From Corallochytrium limacisporum (Eukaryota > Opisthokonta): a DNA stretch of 64,000 nt. The stretch lies in NCBI GenBank assembly GCA_002811645.1, contig PDIP01000043.1:191807-255806 (forward strand), given 5' to 3'. Positions 31,688 through 42,115 of this stretch are shown here, one piece after another (positions within the stretch are counted from its first letter, which is position 1; every line of letters begins with the position of its first letter). The translations under genes and the position numbers were made by a program. The notes under the pieces are model-generated. The model made no database searches, was not told the origin of the DNA, and saw only the letters and a program-made list of their open reading frames with translations.

Positions 31688-33475
31688 TTAGGCACCACTG
31701 AGTTGATGGATGAGAGTCTCCGGATCATCCTGTGGATAGAATTTGCGCAGTTGCGAGTTAGGGATATAAAAGTTCCGAACACGACGACTAAAGTATCGTC
31801 CAATGTCCTTGTGCGGTATGTCTTCAAAGGTTTCGCAGATCTCCAGGTTGTCTTCTGCAGCGTAGCGCATACTCCCATCCTCAACCAAGACGTGGTAAAA
31901 TGGCTGTTCTGTGCCACGTTCAAGGCTCCTTACACCCATACGAAAGATCCATTCATTGGACTGTTGGCAGCCAGGATCCCAGCTACGGATGACACACTTA
32001 TAGTTATACCGGCGATGCTTCATTACCATGCCCACACAGAATTTGACATACTCGTGCGCGCTGCCTGGGTCTCGCAACTTTTGCAGAAGGACCGCATTGC
32101 GCAAATTTGTCTCATGCTGCCTCCGATTGAGCTCCGCTTGAGTCTTGAAAGCTGAATGCAGCTGTCGCAGGAACTGCATAACGTCTGGTTCGGTTTCGGA
32201 GGACAATTGTTGGTCATCCCGGCCTTCAATATCTTCGAGAAGACTACCAATGAAACGAGCAGCTTCATTGCTACGATTGGGCTTGTATGCAAGGACTAGC
32301 TGGCCCTGTAGGCGCACCTCATCTACATTCTGCGGGGCCAACGCGATGATAAAGTTCAGACACTGATAGAGTTTATCCGGCTGCACGCTTATGATTTGAT
32401 ATATGCGCAGAAGATTTCTGAACATGCGACACACCACAGCAGGTCCTTCGGCTGCCCGGAACCACACAGATGCAAGACCTGGCATTGAAATCAAGAGCTC
32501 CGCTTCTCTGCGAGTCATCAGCTTGGCTTCTCGATAACAGTCAATATAGACGTAGTTGTCGTCGTCCCTTTCTTGGTCGTCACTCACTCTGTACCTGCAT
32601 AGAAATACTTGAGGGAAGTTAACGAACTCAACATCGATTCCACACCGACGTGCTACAGCTGCATAGATCGCACACAAAATGATTGGTAGACCTTGCTTAC
32701 GGGCCAGAACGATGTCGATGAAGGACCCATCAGCGTCATACGTACCACCTGTCTCCCGTCCGAAGCCGAGTTCGCTGACGTATGCATGGCCGAAAGACTC
32801 AATTGTTCTCCGAGGGTCCGTGGGATCCATAATGAATTGATTCTTCAGCGTCTCTGCAAGTTCGTCAAGCTGTTTTTGGACGCTCTGGGCCACAATATGG
32901 GGGTTGTTCCATCCGGCGACTAGAATGGCACCTCGCTCCACGATCTCAACTGCCATCCCCCTGGGCATCCTACGCAGGCATTTCATCTCCGCAAGTGTGC
33001 TCATATAGCTTACTTCGTTGAGAACTTGCCGATTATAGTAGTCCTCTGTGAGATCTCCCTCTTCATGGTTGATACTCCTTGGGATGTCGCTGAGATAACG
33101 GGTTAGTAGATAAGCCTCTAGTCGTGTCAATTGCCGGGTGCCTAGAACATCACTCAAAGGTACACAGTCCTCATCGAGTATAAAATCATCAGCTGCTAGC
33201 TTGTCCCTCAATCCCTTTGCTCGCTGCTTTGTAGACCCACGAAAAGCCGCAAGGTGGTGCCAGTCAGTAGCACCTGTTTGCCTGTCTCTGTACGAGTCAA
33301 TCTCAAAGTCTGGGATATGCTCAGCTTCATTGTAAACTGCTGCCTTCCATACCCCTGAATGATCAGTAACTTGCTTCCATTGTAAACATACCTCACGGCA
33401 TATGGCTACTGAGCTAACATCAAGAAATTTGAAGACTCTGACGAGTACGTCGTCGGGAAGAGCAGGAATTTCCAT
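31688..33475 (-). CDS. FBXO21: F-box protein FBXO21-like with transglutaminase-like and YccV domains
   Basis: A 595-residue protein with the three-part layout of FBXO21, a substrate receptor of SCF ubiquitin ligases. An F-box is at residues 2-45 (LPDDVLVRVFKFLDVSSVAICREVC). A SirB1-type transglutaminase-like region covers about 145-345, with GFGRETGGTYDADGSFI and ARKQGLPIILCAIYAAVARR. A YccV/HspQ hemimethylated-DNA-binding-type domain is at about 480-560 (KFCVGMVMKHRRYNYKCVI, then QPFYHVLVEDG). ATG at 33473-33475. The SirB1 and YccV folds come from bacterial families, but this fusion is found across eukaryotes. Substrate unknown. Confidence 0.93.
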   Translation of the reverse strand: MEIPALPDDVLVRVFKFLDVSSVAICREVCLQWKQVTDHSGVWKAAVYNEAEHIPDFEIDSYRDRQTGATDWHHLAAFRGSTKQRAKGLRDKLAADDFILDEDCVPLSDVLGTRQLTRLEAYLLTRYLSDIPRSINHEEGDLTEDYYNRQVLNEVSYMSTLAEMKCLRRMPRGMAVEIVERGAILVAGWNNPHIVAQSVQKQLDELAETLKNQFIMDPTDPRRTIESFGHAYVSELGFGRETGGTYDADGSFIDIVLARKQGLPIILCAIYAAVARRCGIDVEFVNFPQVFLCRYRVSDDQERDDDNYVYIDCYREAKLMTRREAELLISMPGLASVWFRAAEGPAVVCRMFRNLLRIYQIISVQPDKLYQCLNFIIALAPQNVDEVRLQGQLVLAYKPNRSNEAARFIGSLLEDIEGRDDQQLSSETEPDVMQFLRQLHSAFKTQAELNRRQHETNLRNAVLLQKLRDPGSAHEYVKFCVGMVMKHRRYNYKCVIRSWDPGCQQSNEWIFRMGVRSLERGTEQPFYHVLVEDGSMRYAAEDNLEICETFEDIPHKDIGRYFSRRVRNFYIPNSQLRKFYPQDDPETLIHQLSGA

Positions 33476-34012
33476 GAGTTTGGAACTCTTGTGGTCTTTT
33501 CTTGATCTATTCTTCTACATAATCAACATGCTGTGTCCTATCCTACACTCCTGAGCTATTCTCCTATGTACATCTTTCTCTTTTACAACACGACATCCAG
33601 CTATGGCACCACTCTCATACCATCACAAACCGGCAGCGTCAAAGGTCCGTTAGGACATGAGAATGTCACTTTGTCACCGGCTGATGGACCCCGCAGGAGG
33701 GGAAGTGTTGATCTGAGCAACATTGAGAAGCCGCCTTGAGCAGACAGGAAAAAATATATACCGGTGGTACTTTGTAAATCCCGGGAGGGGGGTCAATATA
33801 AACTGCCAAGGGATCTTTGCCCACAAATCGTCGAGGGAGCCGACCAGCCAAGCAGTCCGTACGCAATCACACGCTATTTGAGAGAGTCTGGTTTGAGACT
33901 CTATTCCTAGACCATTTCGGACTTGACATTGATCGTAGGACGCGCTACTAATTTGCACATATACATAAAGTATTAGTCAAATACACAGTAACCATGTCAC
34001 AAATCATTCATA
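33476..34012. other. Divergent promoter region between FBXO21 and C3orf33-like gene
   Basis: No gene recognised. A CCCGGGAGGGGGG element is at about 33779-33791, between the two divergent starts. Confidence 0.55.
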
Positions 34013-34729
34013 ATGCCAAATGACCGCAGCAAGGAATGGGACTCGCTCGTACTGAACTGGTTCGATGATAACATTAGATATCTTCAGTGGTTTGCATATG
34101 GCTTGGGAGTCGTAGGCGTGGGAATTTTTGTTCGCAACTCTCCTGCTACACGGACCTACAACCATTCACAACTAGCGGAGGTCACGCTAGGCAAGTTACT
34201 CCGCCTCAGAGGATCGGCAGTCCAGTTCAAGCTATCCGGGAAGAGTGACACTGGGAATCTAACAGGAACAGAAACGATTACCTTTAAATTTCTTCATCAA
34301 CCACATTTGAAAGGCCGAAAAGCCACTTCGATTGACAAAGACGCGCTGATTCGGTGCCAACTGGCTGGTATCTCAGTGACCTGTGCAGGGCGTGATCGGC
34401 TTGCTGCGATAAGCCAGAAGGCCCTCATACTACATCCCATCAGGCTGGATGACAAGCAAAATGTGTTTTACTCAAGGCTCCTGGCACGAGAAGGGTGGGT
34501 GCCTTGGCGCCGAGATGTTGCGATACTGTTACTACGTGAAGGGCAGGCAATCCTGAAAGCCAGCAGTATCCGAGGCTTCAATCGGATTCAAATTCCTTTG
34601 TCCGCATATGAAAAAGCAGAGTTGTTAGCCGTAAAGAGATCTCGCGGTATCTGGGCATCAACTGCTGGCACCGTCAATACTATGGTTGACAGTCTGTGGG
34701 CACGAATGCAGTCGCTCTTTCGCCGATGA
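34013..34729 (+). CDS. C3orf33-like membrane-anchored SNase/OB-fold protein
   Basis: A 238-residue protein that resembles animal C3orf33. One hydrophobic segment near residues 24-41 (LQWFAYGLGVVGVGIFVR) is followed by an SNase-like OB region: LGKLLRLRGSAVQFKL near 60-75, then LIRCQLAGISVT, FYSRLLAREGWVPWRRDVAILLLREGQA, and ELLAVKRSRGIWAS. The end of the SNase-like region (AE-L-x-A-K-x-x-x-x-GIW) is typical of the family. The catalytic Arg/Glu set of active staphylococcal nucleases is not evident, so enzymatic activity is doubtful. Human C3orf33 has been linked to signalling, but a general role is not established. ATG at 34013. Followed in the same direction by the thioesterase gene. Confidence 0.75.
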   Translation: MPNDRSKEWDSLVLNWFDDNIRYLQWFAYGLGVVGVGIFVRNSPATRTYNHSQLAEVTLGKLLRLRGSAVQFKLSGKSDTGNLTGTETITFKFLHQPHLKGRKATSIDKDALIRCQLAGISVTCAGRDRLAAISQKALILHPIRLDDKQNVFYSRLLAREGWVPWRRDVAILLLREGQAILKASSIRGFNRIQIPLSAYEKAELLAVKRSRGIWASTAGTVNTMVDSLWARMQSLFRR

Positions 34730-34765
34730 TCAGTTTCATTTGTCCCCATCGACACGGAGTCTAAA

Positions 34766-34771
34766 AATAAA
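34766..34771 (+). terminator. Polyadenylation signal AATAAA of C3orf33-like gene
   Basis: Canonical hexamer 37 bp downstream of the stop codon, in the 197-bp tandem gap before the thioesterase ATG. Confidence 0.65.
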
Positions 34772-34926
34772 CCGCGTCACGGTCTTAGGGGAGGGGTCAC
34801 CATTGCACCTCTATGCGCACGCTATCGCGTTTCTGATAAACCCGGGTGCCCTATCGCACGTGTATTTCAAGTACCTATTCTGTACTCATGTATCAGAGGA
34901 TTAGTTTGAATTAAAAACCAAATTTA

Positions 34927-36249
34927 ATGAATACATGGTTGACCATGAATCTGACTTTGGATACATACGACGTAACACCGGAAGGGATAGATAGCACCGG
35001 TGCTGACACATCAGAAAGCTTTCCTATCCCAAGGGACGTGGAATGGGTCCAGTCATTAGAGACATCTGGTACACGAGTGCATCTGTATGAGAGTCGAGCT
35101 AGACATATTGCTGAAGACCGAGACAAATACATTGGCCAGGATTTTTGGACATGGAGGCCCATGCTGTGCGTCGGAATGGCGTTCTACCAGTTGGATGAGT
35201 CCAAAGCGAGCCACGAATGGTTGACAGGATGGTCTGCAGGCGCAGCCGTATTCTTTGGTGACAACAGTGAAGGACACAGGCATTGCAGTCACGGAGGTGC
35301 CATGGCTGCATTGTGCGAAACTATGGCACGCAACTGTGCGATGTTCCTGGATCCATCCTTGGGCAGGTGTCGCACTGACCAGATCACCCTACGATATCAG
35401 AAACCTGGTCCCATGTATTGCCCACTGCTGGTACGAGCACGGGTCATTGAAAATTCAACAGGGAGGAGTGGCAGGTATTTTGAAGTGGAAGAACTGCACC
35501 CTGAAGAGGGAGGCGAGGTAGTTCTTAAGGCAAAGATTTTAGTGACTCCGGAGATGGATCCCCCACTGCGGACTCAGGATGAGGCTCGACCACTGGCATC
35601 CATCCCGCCAGGAGGGGATCCTCAACAATTGGCTCTTAGTCTTGTTCCGGAGGCCAGCATTGCTGTTCAATTGCAGGCAAGTGATTTGCGCTATGAACGA
35701 GTTGATATGGACTCATGGATGGCACAAAGAGCGGCATCCGGGTTTCTGACTGGGTTCTACCCTCAGCACTGGAAGCGCATGGTACTCCTTCGATATCAAG
35801 TTTCTGATATGTCACTGACTCACACAGGAGATGAGAGCAATGTTGGCTTTGATAATAAGGCGTACATCCCAATGCTTGTTACGGACGTAGTGTTCACGGA
35901 GCTTGCAGAAGGATCTCCAGGTTGTGCCCATCATGCTGCTGCCTTCACAGTATTGGACACCGTATTAAGTGGAGTCGGTGCCTGCCTGAACGAGGTTGTC
36001 ATGACCGGAGAGCTTTCAGTTACATATAATCGTGAAAGAGAATTGCCCATTGGAAAATGGCTTCGCGTCGAAGCCATGCTGCGAAACCGCAGTGGCCGAA
36101 AGTTCACTATCATTGGCCAACTGGTTGACCCACAATCACGGACTCTTTATGCTGAGGCTGAAGGGCTGTGGATCTCACCACGCTTTGCACACAAACTTGA
36201 GATGGCAGGTAAACCATCGGAACTGCAAGACCCACACTCACACATGTAA
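34927..36249 (+). CDS. Double-hotdog acyl-CoA thioesterase-like protein
   Basis: A 440-residue protein with two thioesterase (PaaI/THEM4-like) hotdog folds. The first, about 75-210, has the signature HGG at 122-124 in RHCSHGGAMAALCETMARN, where the Gly-containing helix packs on the acyl-CoA. The second, about 285-420, ends with NRSGRKFTIIGQLVD and LYAEAEGLWI, a typical hotdog C-terminal strand pair. In the second fold the HGG position reads His-His-Ala (335-337), so it may have lost activity or changed role. Fungal and animal members hydrolyse medium or long acyl-CoA, often in mitochondria; no clear targeting peptide is seen here. The ATG at 34927 is the first in frame; Met7 is an alternative. 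Confidence 0.8.
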   Translation: MNTWLTMNLTLDTYDVTPEGIDSTGADTSESFPIPRDVEWVQSLETSGTRVHLYESRARHIAEDRDKYIGQDFWTWRPMLCVGMAFYQLDESKASHEWLTGWSAGAAVFFGDNSEGHRHCSHGGAMAALCETMARNCAMFLDPSLGRCRTDQITLRYQKPGPMYCPLLVRARVIENSTGRSGRYFEVEELHPEEGGEVVLKAKILVTPEMDPPLRTQDEARPLASIPPGGDPQQLALSLVPEASIAVQLQASDLRYERVDMDSWMAQRAASGFLTGFYPQHWKRMVLLRYQVSDMSLTHTGDESNVGFDNKAYIPMLVTDVVFTELAEGSPGCAHHAAAFTVLDTVLSGVGACLNEVVMTGELSVTYNRERELPIGKWLRVEAMLRNRSGRKFTIIGQLVDPQSRTLYAEAEGLWISPRFAHKLEMAGKPSELQDPHSHM

Positions 36250-36583
36250 TACGTAGAATAGCCTATGAAGTGTAGATAATACTACTGGTTCACACCGGTT
36301 CGGTCGGGGCCCATTTTTGAGATCGAAGAATTGGCGGGAAAAGTACCCCAATTGAGACCTTTGCGGGGCCCACGCATGAGACCATTCCCCCCCTCCCTTT
36401 AACCGTCCTAACCGTCTGCCAATAAGGTTGTCCTGAGCTTTCGCTTCATGCAGACTGGTAGATCAGGAACTTAATTCAATAGTGTAGAACTAGGAAATAA
36501 TTCTGTGTAACATGAATAGATCATAGTATTCGAAAAGAACATGCGATAGTTGTAAATATGTGGTTTTCACAAGGGGAAACAGG
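36250..36583. other. Tandem gap upstream of CTC1-like gene
   Basis: No gene seen. A C-run tract (CCCCCCCTCCC) lies at about 36386-36397, roughly 190 bp upstream of the next ATG. Confidence 0.55.
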
Positions 36584-39500
36584 ATGACCACGTTAGTGGG
36601 GTCAGGTTCACGAGGTGGAACTCAGTTGCTCTTTGATGTACCTAGGTCTCAAGATGGTTTGGGAACTGCATTGCTACGATTTCTTGAAGAATTAGAACGG
36701 TTGGACAGTGCACGAAGGCAGCGGGCGTTCTGGCTGCTTCCGAATGCCACACAGGAGCCTTGGCGAATACAGATCGTGCCCCAGGATGAGTTCGAACAGG
36801 ATATGCATTACTTGGTAGCCCGTTCGCAATCAGGTGTTCGCTGTGGTCTGTATTTGTGTGGACACTTAGAGAAAGCTGGTAGTAATGTATGCCACTGTGT
36901 TGCAACACCCTTCCTGGCATCTCTGGTGGCCAGAAATGTTGCCTTTGTAGAAGATCCCCGAGCCCCAAATCGTGTGACTCTTGTCGCAGACGACTGGTAC
37001 TGGGACAAATCCACGCAAAATTGCTCTTCGTTCGGGAAGATTTGCTGGTGCAAGAAGTGTGGAGCTAGTAATGAAAGGGCGTACTTGGGGCTGATCTTAA
37101 GCTTATCTGAACGAAACAAAACAGGTAGTGGACGAGGACACGTATTTCTCGTGGAAGTCCTGCTTGTTCACCGGGCCAAACGGGGCAAACAGGCAGTCAC
37201 TACTCTTGTTGTATTGGGAAAGGAAGCCCTCACACTACAAAGTCTTCTGCGGCCGGGACACTTAATAATGTGGAATCTGGCCGCTGTTGTGAAATCTAAG
37301 GGTAATCGAATTACTCTGAGTGTTCCCGGCAAACCTGGAGCGAAAATCATTAGGATATCCAAGTGCTGCGTCGAAAGTAGTATCTGCGCTAAGCACCTAC
37401 TAGGCAATGCTCAGCAAGCAACTGACACCATAGACCAAATGTTTCAAAGGGCGATGAACTGGTGCCATGGATTGATAAGCTATCAGGGGGTTGTATGTGC
37501 GCTGAAGGAAAGTCAATTTACAGGGATATCGAAGTTCGTTCTTGACCACGATGTATCACTTTACCACCGTAGAATGGACACTCAGCTGGGGCTGCCAGCA
37601 TTATTACCCAAATCAACTGTAACTGTTTTCAACGCACATCAGCTGATATCTGGTGGGCAATTCGAGGGATTAGGTCTATGCTCGAAAAGTTCTGTGCACA
37701 TTGACACGATTGGAGGCTGCAATCAATCGGCGCTTAACTGGCAAGGCTTAGCGCCATGGGCATCCACAGGAAAACGCCTTGCGGTTGAAAACTCCACTCT
37801 AGTGCTTTCACAGCTGGACTTTGTACACAGATGGATGGCAAGGACACTACCAAAGGAAATCACTTCAGGTCTGAAGAACACAACCATTTTAGAATCTGCT
37901 GCTGAGGCTCTTTTCAGGAATCAGGAGATTGATCGCGAGGGAATCGACATGTTTTTGAACCATGATCAGACTTGTCCCGAGGTGCAACTTGCTGATACGA
38001 GTGAGGAGGACATCTACGATAACGGTGCGGTAGGAATGAGATCCAGAGACCTTGCGACCATCCGGGACTTGATTGATTGGGCTTCCTATGGATCTTTGCG
38101 CTATACCGCTTTTCCGCGAAAGCATCTCATTGCATATCTCTTTGCGATTGATGGTGATGTTCTGTTGAAAGATCAGACGGGATACATACATGCACGATTC
38201 ATTGGCGATGACTGGAAATTGCCTGAGATTGGTGCCATCATCGTAGTGAAACAGATTTCAGTGACTACTGCGTCAGTACGCTCCCTGAGAGCTACACATC
38301 ATGACCCAGTACAAATAGAACGAAGACTGTGCTTGGATATCAACTTTGAATACGTGTCCGTTCTCGCTAGGACCAAACGCATTTCGACTGTGAAAGGGCC
38401 CAAGCTGGGCAAAGACATCGACATTGCAAAGTTGAAGTGTAGATTAGTCAGGTCGACTATCGGCTTCGTGCTGCCAGGGCGTCGCTATCATGTTGGGCGT
38501 GCGTCCGGAATTCTATGCCATGTCTTGTACGTCGTAGGAGAGAATCGGAACAAGGGAATGATTCTTCTGATGGACACAGCACAAGCAATATGGCCCTACT
38601 TGACGACAGAACGGGACTTCATTATCAAAGGGAGACACTCTGTCCTGGACAGCAACCCTTTATTTGTTGTTGTTCATGATGCAACTGGGTTTGAACTAGA
38701 AGATCAAGACTTCAGTGAAACGATTAGTCCAGTGTCCGTTAAGCCTCCTGACGTAGTACGCAAAGCCAAGGCTACCAGCAGGATGGTCGGAGGAGTGGGG
38801 ACAGTATACCACATCGAAGCGGGTCCTGGACCACTTGGATGTCATGTCTATTTGAAGCGAGTAGATGCTGACATGGGTCAATGCAAACTTCTTTTCCGTG
38901 AACTCCCATTCTCTGGGGATATCGTGTTCCGGAAGGGGTGGCGAGTAGCTTTCAATGACTTTGTTGTTGATGCTGAGAATTCGAATTTCCCAATATGCTT
39001 GGTGGAAACCCCCATCTCAAGTCTCTCTCTTCTGAGTCCGTTAGATCCCACGCAAGGTTCCCAAGCTATCTACAATAGTCAGGTGACTCCTGTAGTCCAG
39101 CGGGAGATGACCAACCTGTACGAAGCTGTCAATCTGACCATGTCTATGGGCGAGAAACTATCGCATAGCGCTATAATCGGAGCGTTCATCGCCGAAGTCA
39201 CCTATATTGAAATTTTCCTTCGATGTGAAGTGTGTGATAAGCGGGTAGTGGACACAATGACGAGACCAAGCGTACGCTCCAAATGCAATTGCTTACAATC
39301 CATGCAGGTTTCGGTACCTGAGCTCCGTGGGCGCGTTGTCCTTGACGACGGCACGATGATGATCCCTGCCATGGCTCAAGGCCGGGTGCTTGACAAGATA
39401 TTGAATCTCCCTAGTGATCTGGACGACTTCATACACAACATGAAGGAAAGCCGGTCTGCATTTGTGCACCACACATTCAAGACAGGGGAAAGGGGCACAC

Positions 39501-39751
39501 GGACAGACAATGAGACGTTAGCTCGTCTGGAGGCGTGCCTGACAGGACCCCGCGTACGTCGCGAACATTACATGCAGGTTATGCTCAGCAAGCTCTCCCT
39601 GACAGCCGATGGCGCTGGTCCAATCATGGATGCGAGATCCAGTCTCACATTTGACATCCTACCCTATCAAGTGCCGCCCGTGGAGATCAGTATTCAAGGC
39701 TTGTTGATATCCGACATTGGCCACGACTTTGCGAACATGGATATTTCGTAA
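36584..39751 (+). CDS. Large multi-OB-fold protein, candidate CTC1 (CST telomere complex)
   Basis: A 1055-residue protein that I do not recognise with certainty. It shows repeated OB-fold-like stretches, for example LIAYLFAIDGDVLLKDQTG...IHARFIG near 515-545. Near the C-terminus (about 865-960) is an OB-like domain with an inserted zinc ribbon: Cys881 and Cys884, then Cys901 and Cys903, followed by LRGRVVLDDGTMMIP. Another Cys-rich patch is near residues 149-156 (CWCKKC). Many OB folds ending in a zinc-containing OB fold fit CTC1, the large subunit of the CST complex that binds telomeric single-stranded DNA and recruits polymerase alpha. RPA1-like proteins share the zinc OB fold but are about 620 residues. 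The frame opens with GTG at 36560; ATG at 36584 is used. Confidence 0.45.
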   Translation: MTTLVGSGSRGGTQLLFDVPRSQDGLGTALLRFLEELERLDSARRQRAFWLLPNATQEPWRIQIVPQDEFEQDMHYLVARSQSGVRCGLYLCGHLEKAGSNVCHCVATPFLASLVARNVAFVEDPRAPNRVTLVADDWYWDKSTQNCSSFGKICWCKKCGASNERAYLGLILSLSERNKTGSGRGHVFLVEVLLVHRAKRGKQAVTTLVVLGKEALTLQSLLRPGHLIMWNLAAVVKSKGNRITLSVPGKPGAKIIRISKCCVESSICAKHLLGNAQQATDTIDQMFQRAMNWCHGLISYQGVVCALKESQFTGISKFVLDHDVSLYHRRMDTQLGLPALLPKSTVTVFNAHQLISGGQFEGLGLCSKSSVHIDTIGGCNQSALNWQGLAPWASTGKRLAVENSTLVLSQLDFVHRWMARTLPKEITSGLKNTTILESAAEALFRNQEIDREGIDMFLNHDQTCPEVQLADTSEEDIYDNGAVGMRSRDLATIRDLIDWASYGSLRYTAFPRKHLIAYLFAIDGDVLLKDQTGYIHARFIGDDWKLPEIGAIIVVKQISVTTASVRSLRATHHDPVQIERRLCLDINFEYVSVLARTKRISTVKGPKLGKDIDIAKLKCRLVRSTIGFVLPGRRYHVGRASGILCHVLYVVGENRNKGMILLMDTAQAIWPYLTTERDFIIKGRHSVLDSNPLFVVVHDATGFELEDQDFSETISPVSVKPPDVVRKAKATSRMVGGVGTVYHIEAGPGPLGCHVYLKRVDADMGQCKLLFRELPFSGDIVFRKGWRVAFNDFVVDAENSNFPICLVETPISSLSLLSPLDPTQGSQAIYNSQVTPVVQREMTNLYEAVNLTMSMGEKLSHSAIIGAFIAEVTYIEIFLRCEVCDKRVVDTMTRPSVRSKCNCLQSMQVSVPELRGRVVLDDGTMMIPAMAQGRVLDKILNLPSDLDDFIHNMKESRSAFVHHTFKTGERGTRTDNETLARLEACLTGPRVRREHYMQVMLSKLSLTADGAGPIMDARSSLTFDILPYQVPPVEISIQGLLISDIGHDFANMDIS

Positions 39752-39881
39752 CATTAAAAACATATAATGCACAAAGAAGTATAAAAGATTTGGCATTCTG
39801 ATGACTGCTATATGGTACGTGTACCGGAAATAGAATGCAAAGCTCTACAAGCTCCACATGACAACTTGATCCCTTGTGTGT

Positions 39882-40904
39882 TTACGACTCTGGTGCCTCC
39901 AGGGCTTTGATCTGCTTGATGAGGTACTGCTTCTCGTCGTTAAACTGCTCATCCTCCGAACGGTCTTCGTGGAATTTGCTGAGGAACTCGATCAACTTCG
40001 TCCTGTTCTTGAGTAAGATGTCCATGATAGGCTTTGGTTTGTTGGGATTTGCGACAAATACTTTGAAGACATGGAATGCCTCGAATTGTATGTTCCGGCT
40101 CTTGTCCCTGAGCAGATTCATCATGAGTTTCAAATTATCCGGGTTCGAAATGTACTTTGTCATGATGTTGAAGTTCTGGCGATCCAGGAGCAGTTCTCCC
40201 AAAAGTTTCAAGCTCTGTCGCCGCGTGACATAGTTCTCGCTCGCCAGCAGATGGGTCAATTTCTCAAAGAATCTATCGTAGTTCTCTTCTAAGAAGGTGG
40301 CCACCATTCCCTTATGCTTTGTCAACAGGTCCTTGAAGGTAGCAAATGCGTCCGAGGCCACATCAAAAGTGGGCAACTCAACATAATCGAACAGATTGTA
40401 GAAGTCCTCTGACCGCAGAATGACTCCGGCCAAGCTTTCGTTGCGGATGCATTCCCTTAGCATCAGACCACAGTTCAAAGCAATTTCCGGGTTTTCGTAC
40501 CCCTTGAGGAGATCAAACAAGAGATCTTGCTTGGAGTAGAGCTTTTCGACCGTTGGACTTCTGCTACCAGTCTGTCTGCGAAGCAAATTGGAGAAAATCT
40601 GAGCGAAATCTTTCTTTGCCTCAAAGTCCAGACGGTCTAAGTTATGGATTAAAGACTCCAATAACCCATGGTAGAATTCCTGAGCCAATTGTGCCACTAC
40701 CATGTCGGTGTTGTTGGGCTGCTCTCCATCACCGTACAGAATCTGCTTTATCGCAAACAAGGACTTTGTGATATCTTCGTTGGCCTTCTCCACAGCCTTG
40801 TCATTTGAACCCTTTTCCTTCTTTTCAAGGATGGCCAAAGCTTCCCTGGTGGTCTTCGCAATATCCTGCGGAGACTTGTTCTTCGACTTGAACAGGAAAG
40901 ACAT
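39882..40904 (-). CDS. CAB39: MO25/CAB39 scaffold protein
   Basis: A 340-residue Mo25 protein (yeast Hym1, animal CAB39), the armadillo-like scaffold that activates LKB1-STRAD or STE20/GCK kinases in polarity and morphogenesis. The full family length and nearly all signature stretches are present: [17 protein letters not shown] at the start, [27 protein letters not shown] (about 84-111), [32 protein letters not shown], and [24 protein letters not shown] at 40902-40904. It converges on the CTC1-like gene with 130 bp between stops. Confidence 0.97.
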   Translation of the reverse strand: MSFLFKSKNKSPQDIAKTTREALAILEKKEKGSNDKAVEKANEDITKSLFAIKQILYGDGEQPNNTDMVVAQLAQEFYHGLLESLIHNLDRLDFEAKKDFAQIFSNLLRRQTGSRSPTVEKLYSKQDLLFDLLKGYENPEIALNCGLMLRECIRNESLAGVILRSEDFYNLFDYVELPTFDVASDAFATFKDLLTKHKGMVATFLEENYDRFFEKLTHLLASENYVTRRQSLKLLGELLLDRQNFNIMTKYISNPDNLKLMMNLLRDKSRNIQFEAFHVFKVFVANPNKPKPIMDILLKNRTKLIEFLSKFHEDRSEDEQFNDEKQYLIKQIKALEAPES

Positions 40905-42115
40905 GGTTGGATGTCAAGTGCTGTAGGTGCACCAGGAACTAAACCTAGTGTGTTAGTGTTTGACTTAGTGAATACCCTCAACCTAGACCGTTCTATCCCC
41001 TTTACTTAAAGGATACCCATTCTCTGGCCACAACTGATAATGCTACGCTGCCCGAAGTCAGTTGAAGTAGCCCAATAATTCGGCTCCATTAAACCAGTGT
41101 TCACGTCAGCCACCTCTGTCCTGTGGTTCACTTGTCAGACCTAGATTGTTTAAATATCAGTAGATATTTCAGTGAACACTCCCAGTTGTCCACAAGACTT
41201 TCATGTGTGTCTATTCCACAGTCGATCACGTCGGAAAATGATGCACTGTGCTGCAACCGCCCAGCACACACGATGGCAGGGGCGCCGCCGACAGCCATTT
41301 CTCAGTCTGAAAACCCAAACGATGCCAACAACAGCAGAACCCAGAATGGAGCCGATTTTTTTTTTAATTTTGCTATACGCCACCAGGAATTAGAGAGGCC
41401 CATAAGGACGTGGTAGTAAAAGAGAAAGCATCGGACACAAAGTCAAAACCGATCGCTGGACCGGCACACGAGTATGGTGAAACAGTGAGCAAGAATACCC
41501 CACGATACCCAACGGACCACAAGCGTCAGGACCTGCATAAACAGTGCAGGAAAAAGGAGATGAGAACTTTTTTTTCTTTCCCTGTCTCCTTTATTTTTCC
41601 TTTGTTTTCCCTTTTCATCGGCATGGTTCCCGACGAATGTACTGGGTAAAACATTACCTGGACTTTGTGTCACATTTCTCACTTCCACTTCGTGACCCGC
41701 CACCCTCCATCTCTTCCGGGGCTTTCCAAATTGTACCGCTTGAACTGGGCCCGTGGAGTCCGAACAGTCTGAACGAGGCCTGGTGATTGGTTGAATCAAC
41801 TATATTTGATTCACATTATCCTTGTGCTGACAAGTTTGGTTCTTTTTGTATCGATTCTGAAGAAGTGGCTTGAAATATATTGCACACCGCTTGCCCGATA
41901 CTGAGATCCGTGCATGGTATGACCTTGCGTGCTGCAAGGAACGGGCATAACCCGACAAACTCCGAGGTATTTGAATGTATTGTATGGCTTCATCCTGAGG
42001 GTTCCCAGAACAGATGGACTCATTCGGCATGGTTCCCAATAAGGGCCTGTCGCTTCTCTAACGATTGTTGACCTATACAATATTAAAGAAGACCGAGTTC
42101 TGCGATTTGGAAAGG
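40905..42115. other. Divergent promoter region between MO25 and ADPGK
   Basis: No gene recognised. It contains a T10 run near 41357-41366, a T8/TTTTTCTTTC stretch near 41570-41580 and a GGGGCGCCGCCG patch near 41280. No long C-run/G-run palindrome is obvious here, unlike most other divergent gaps. Confidence 0.55.
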
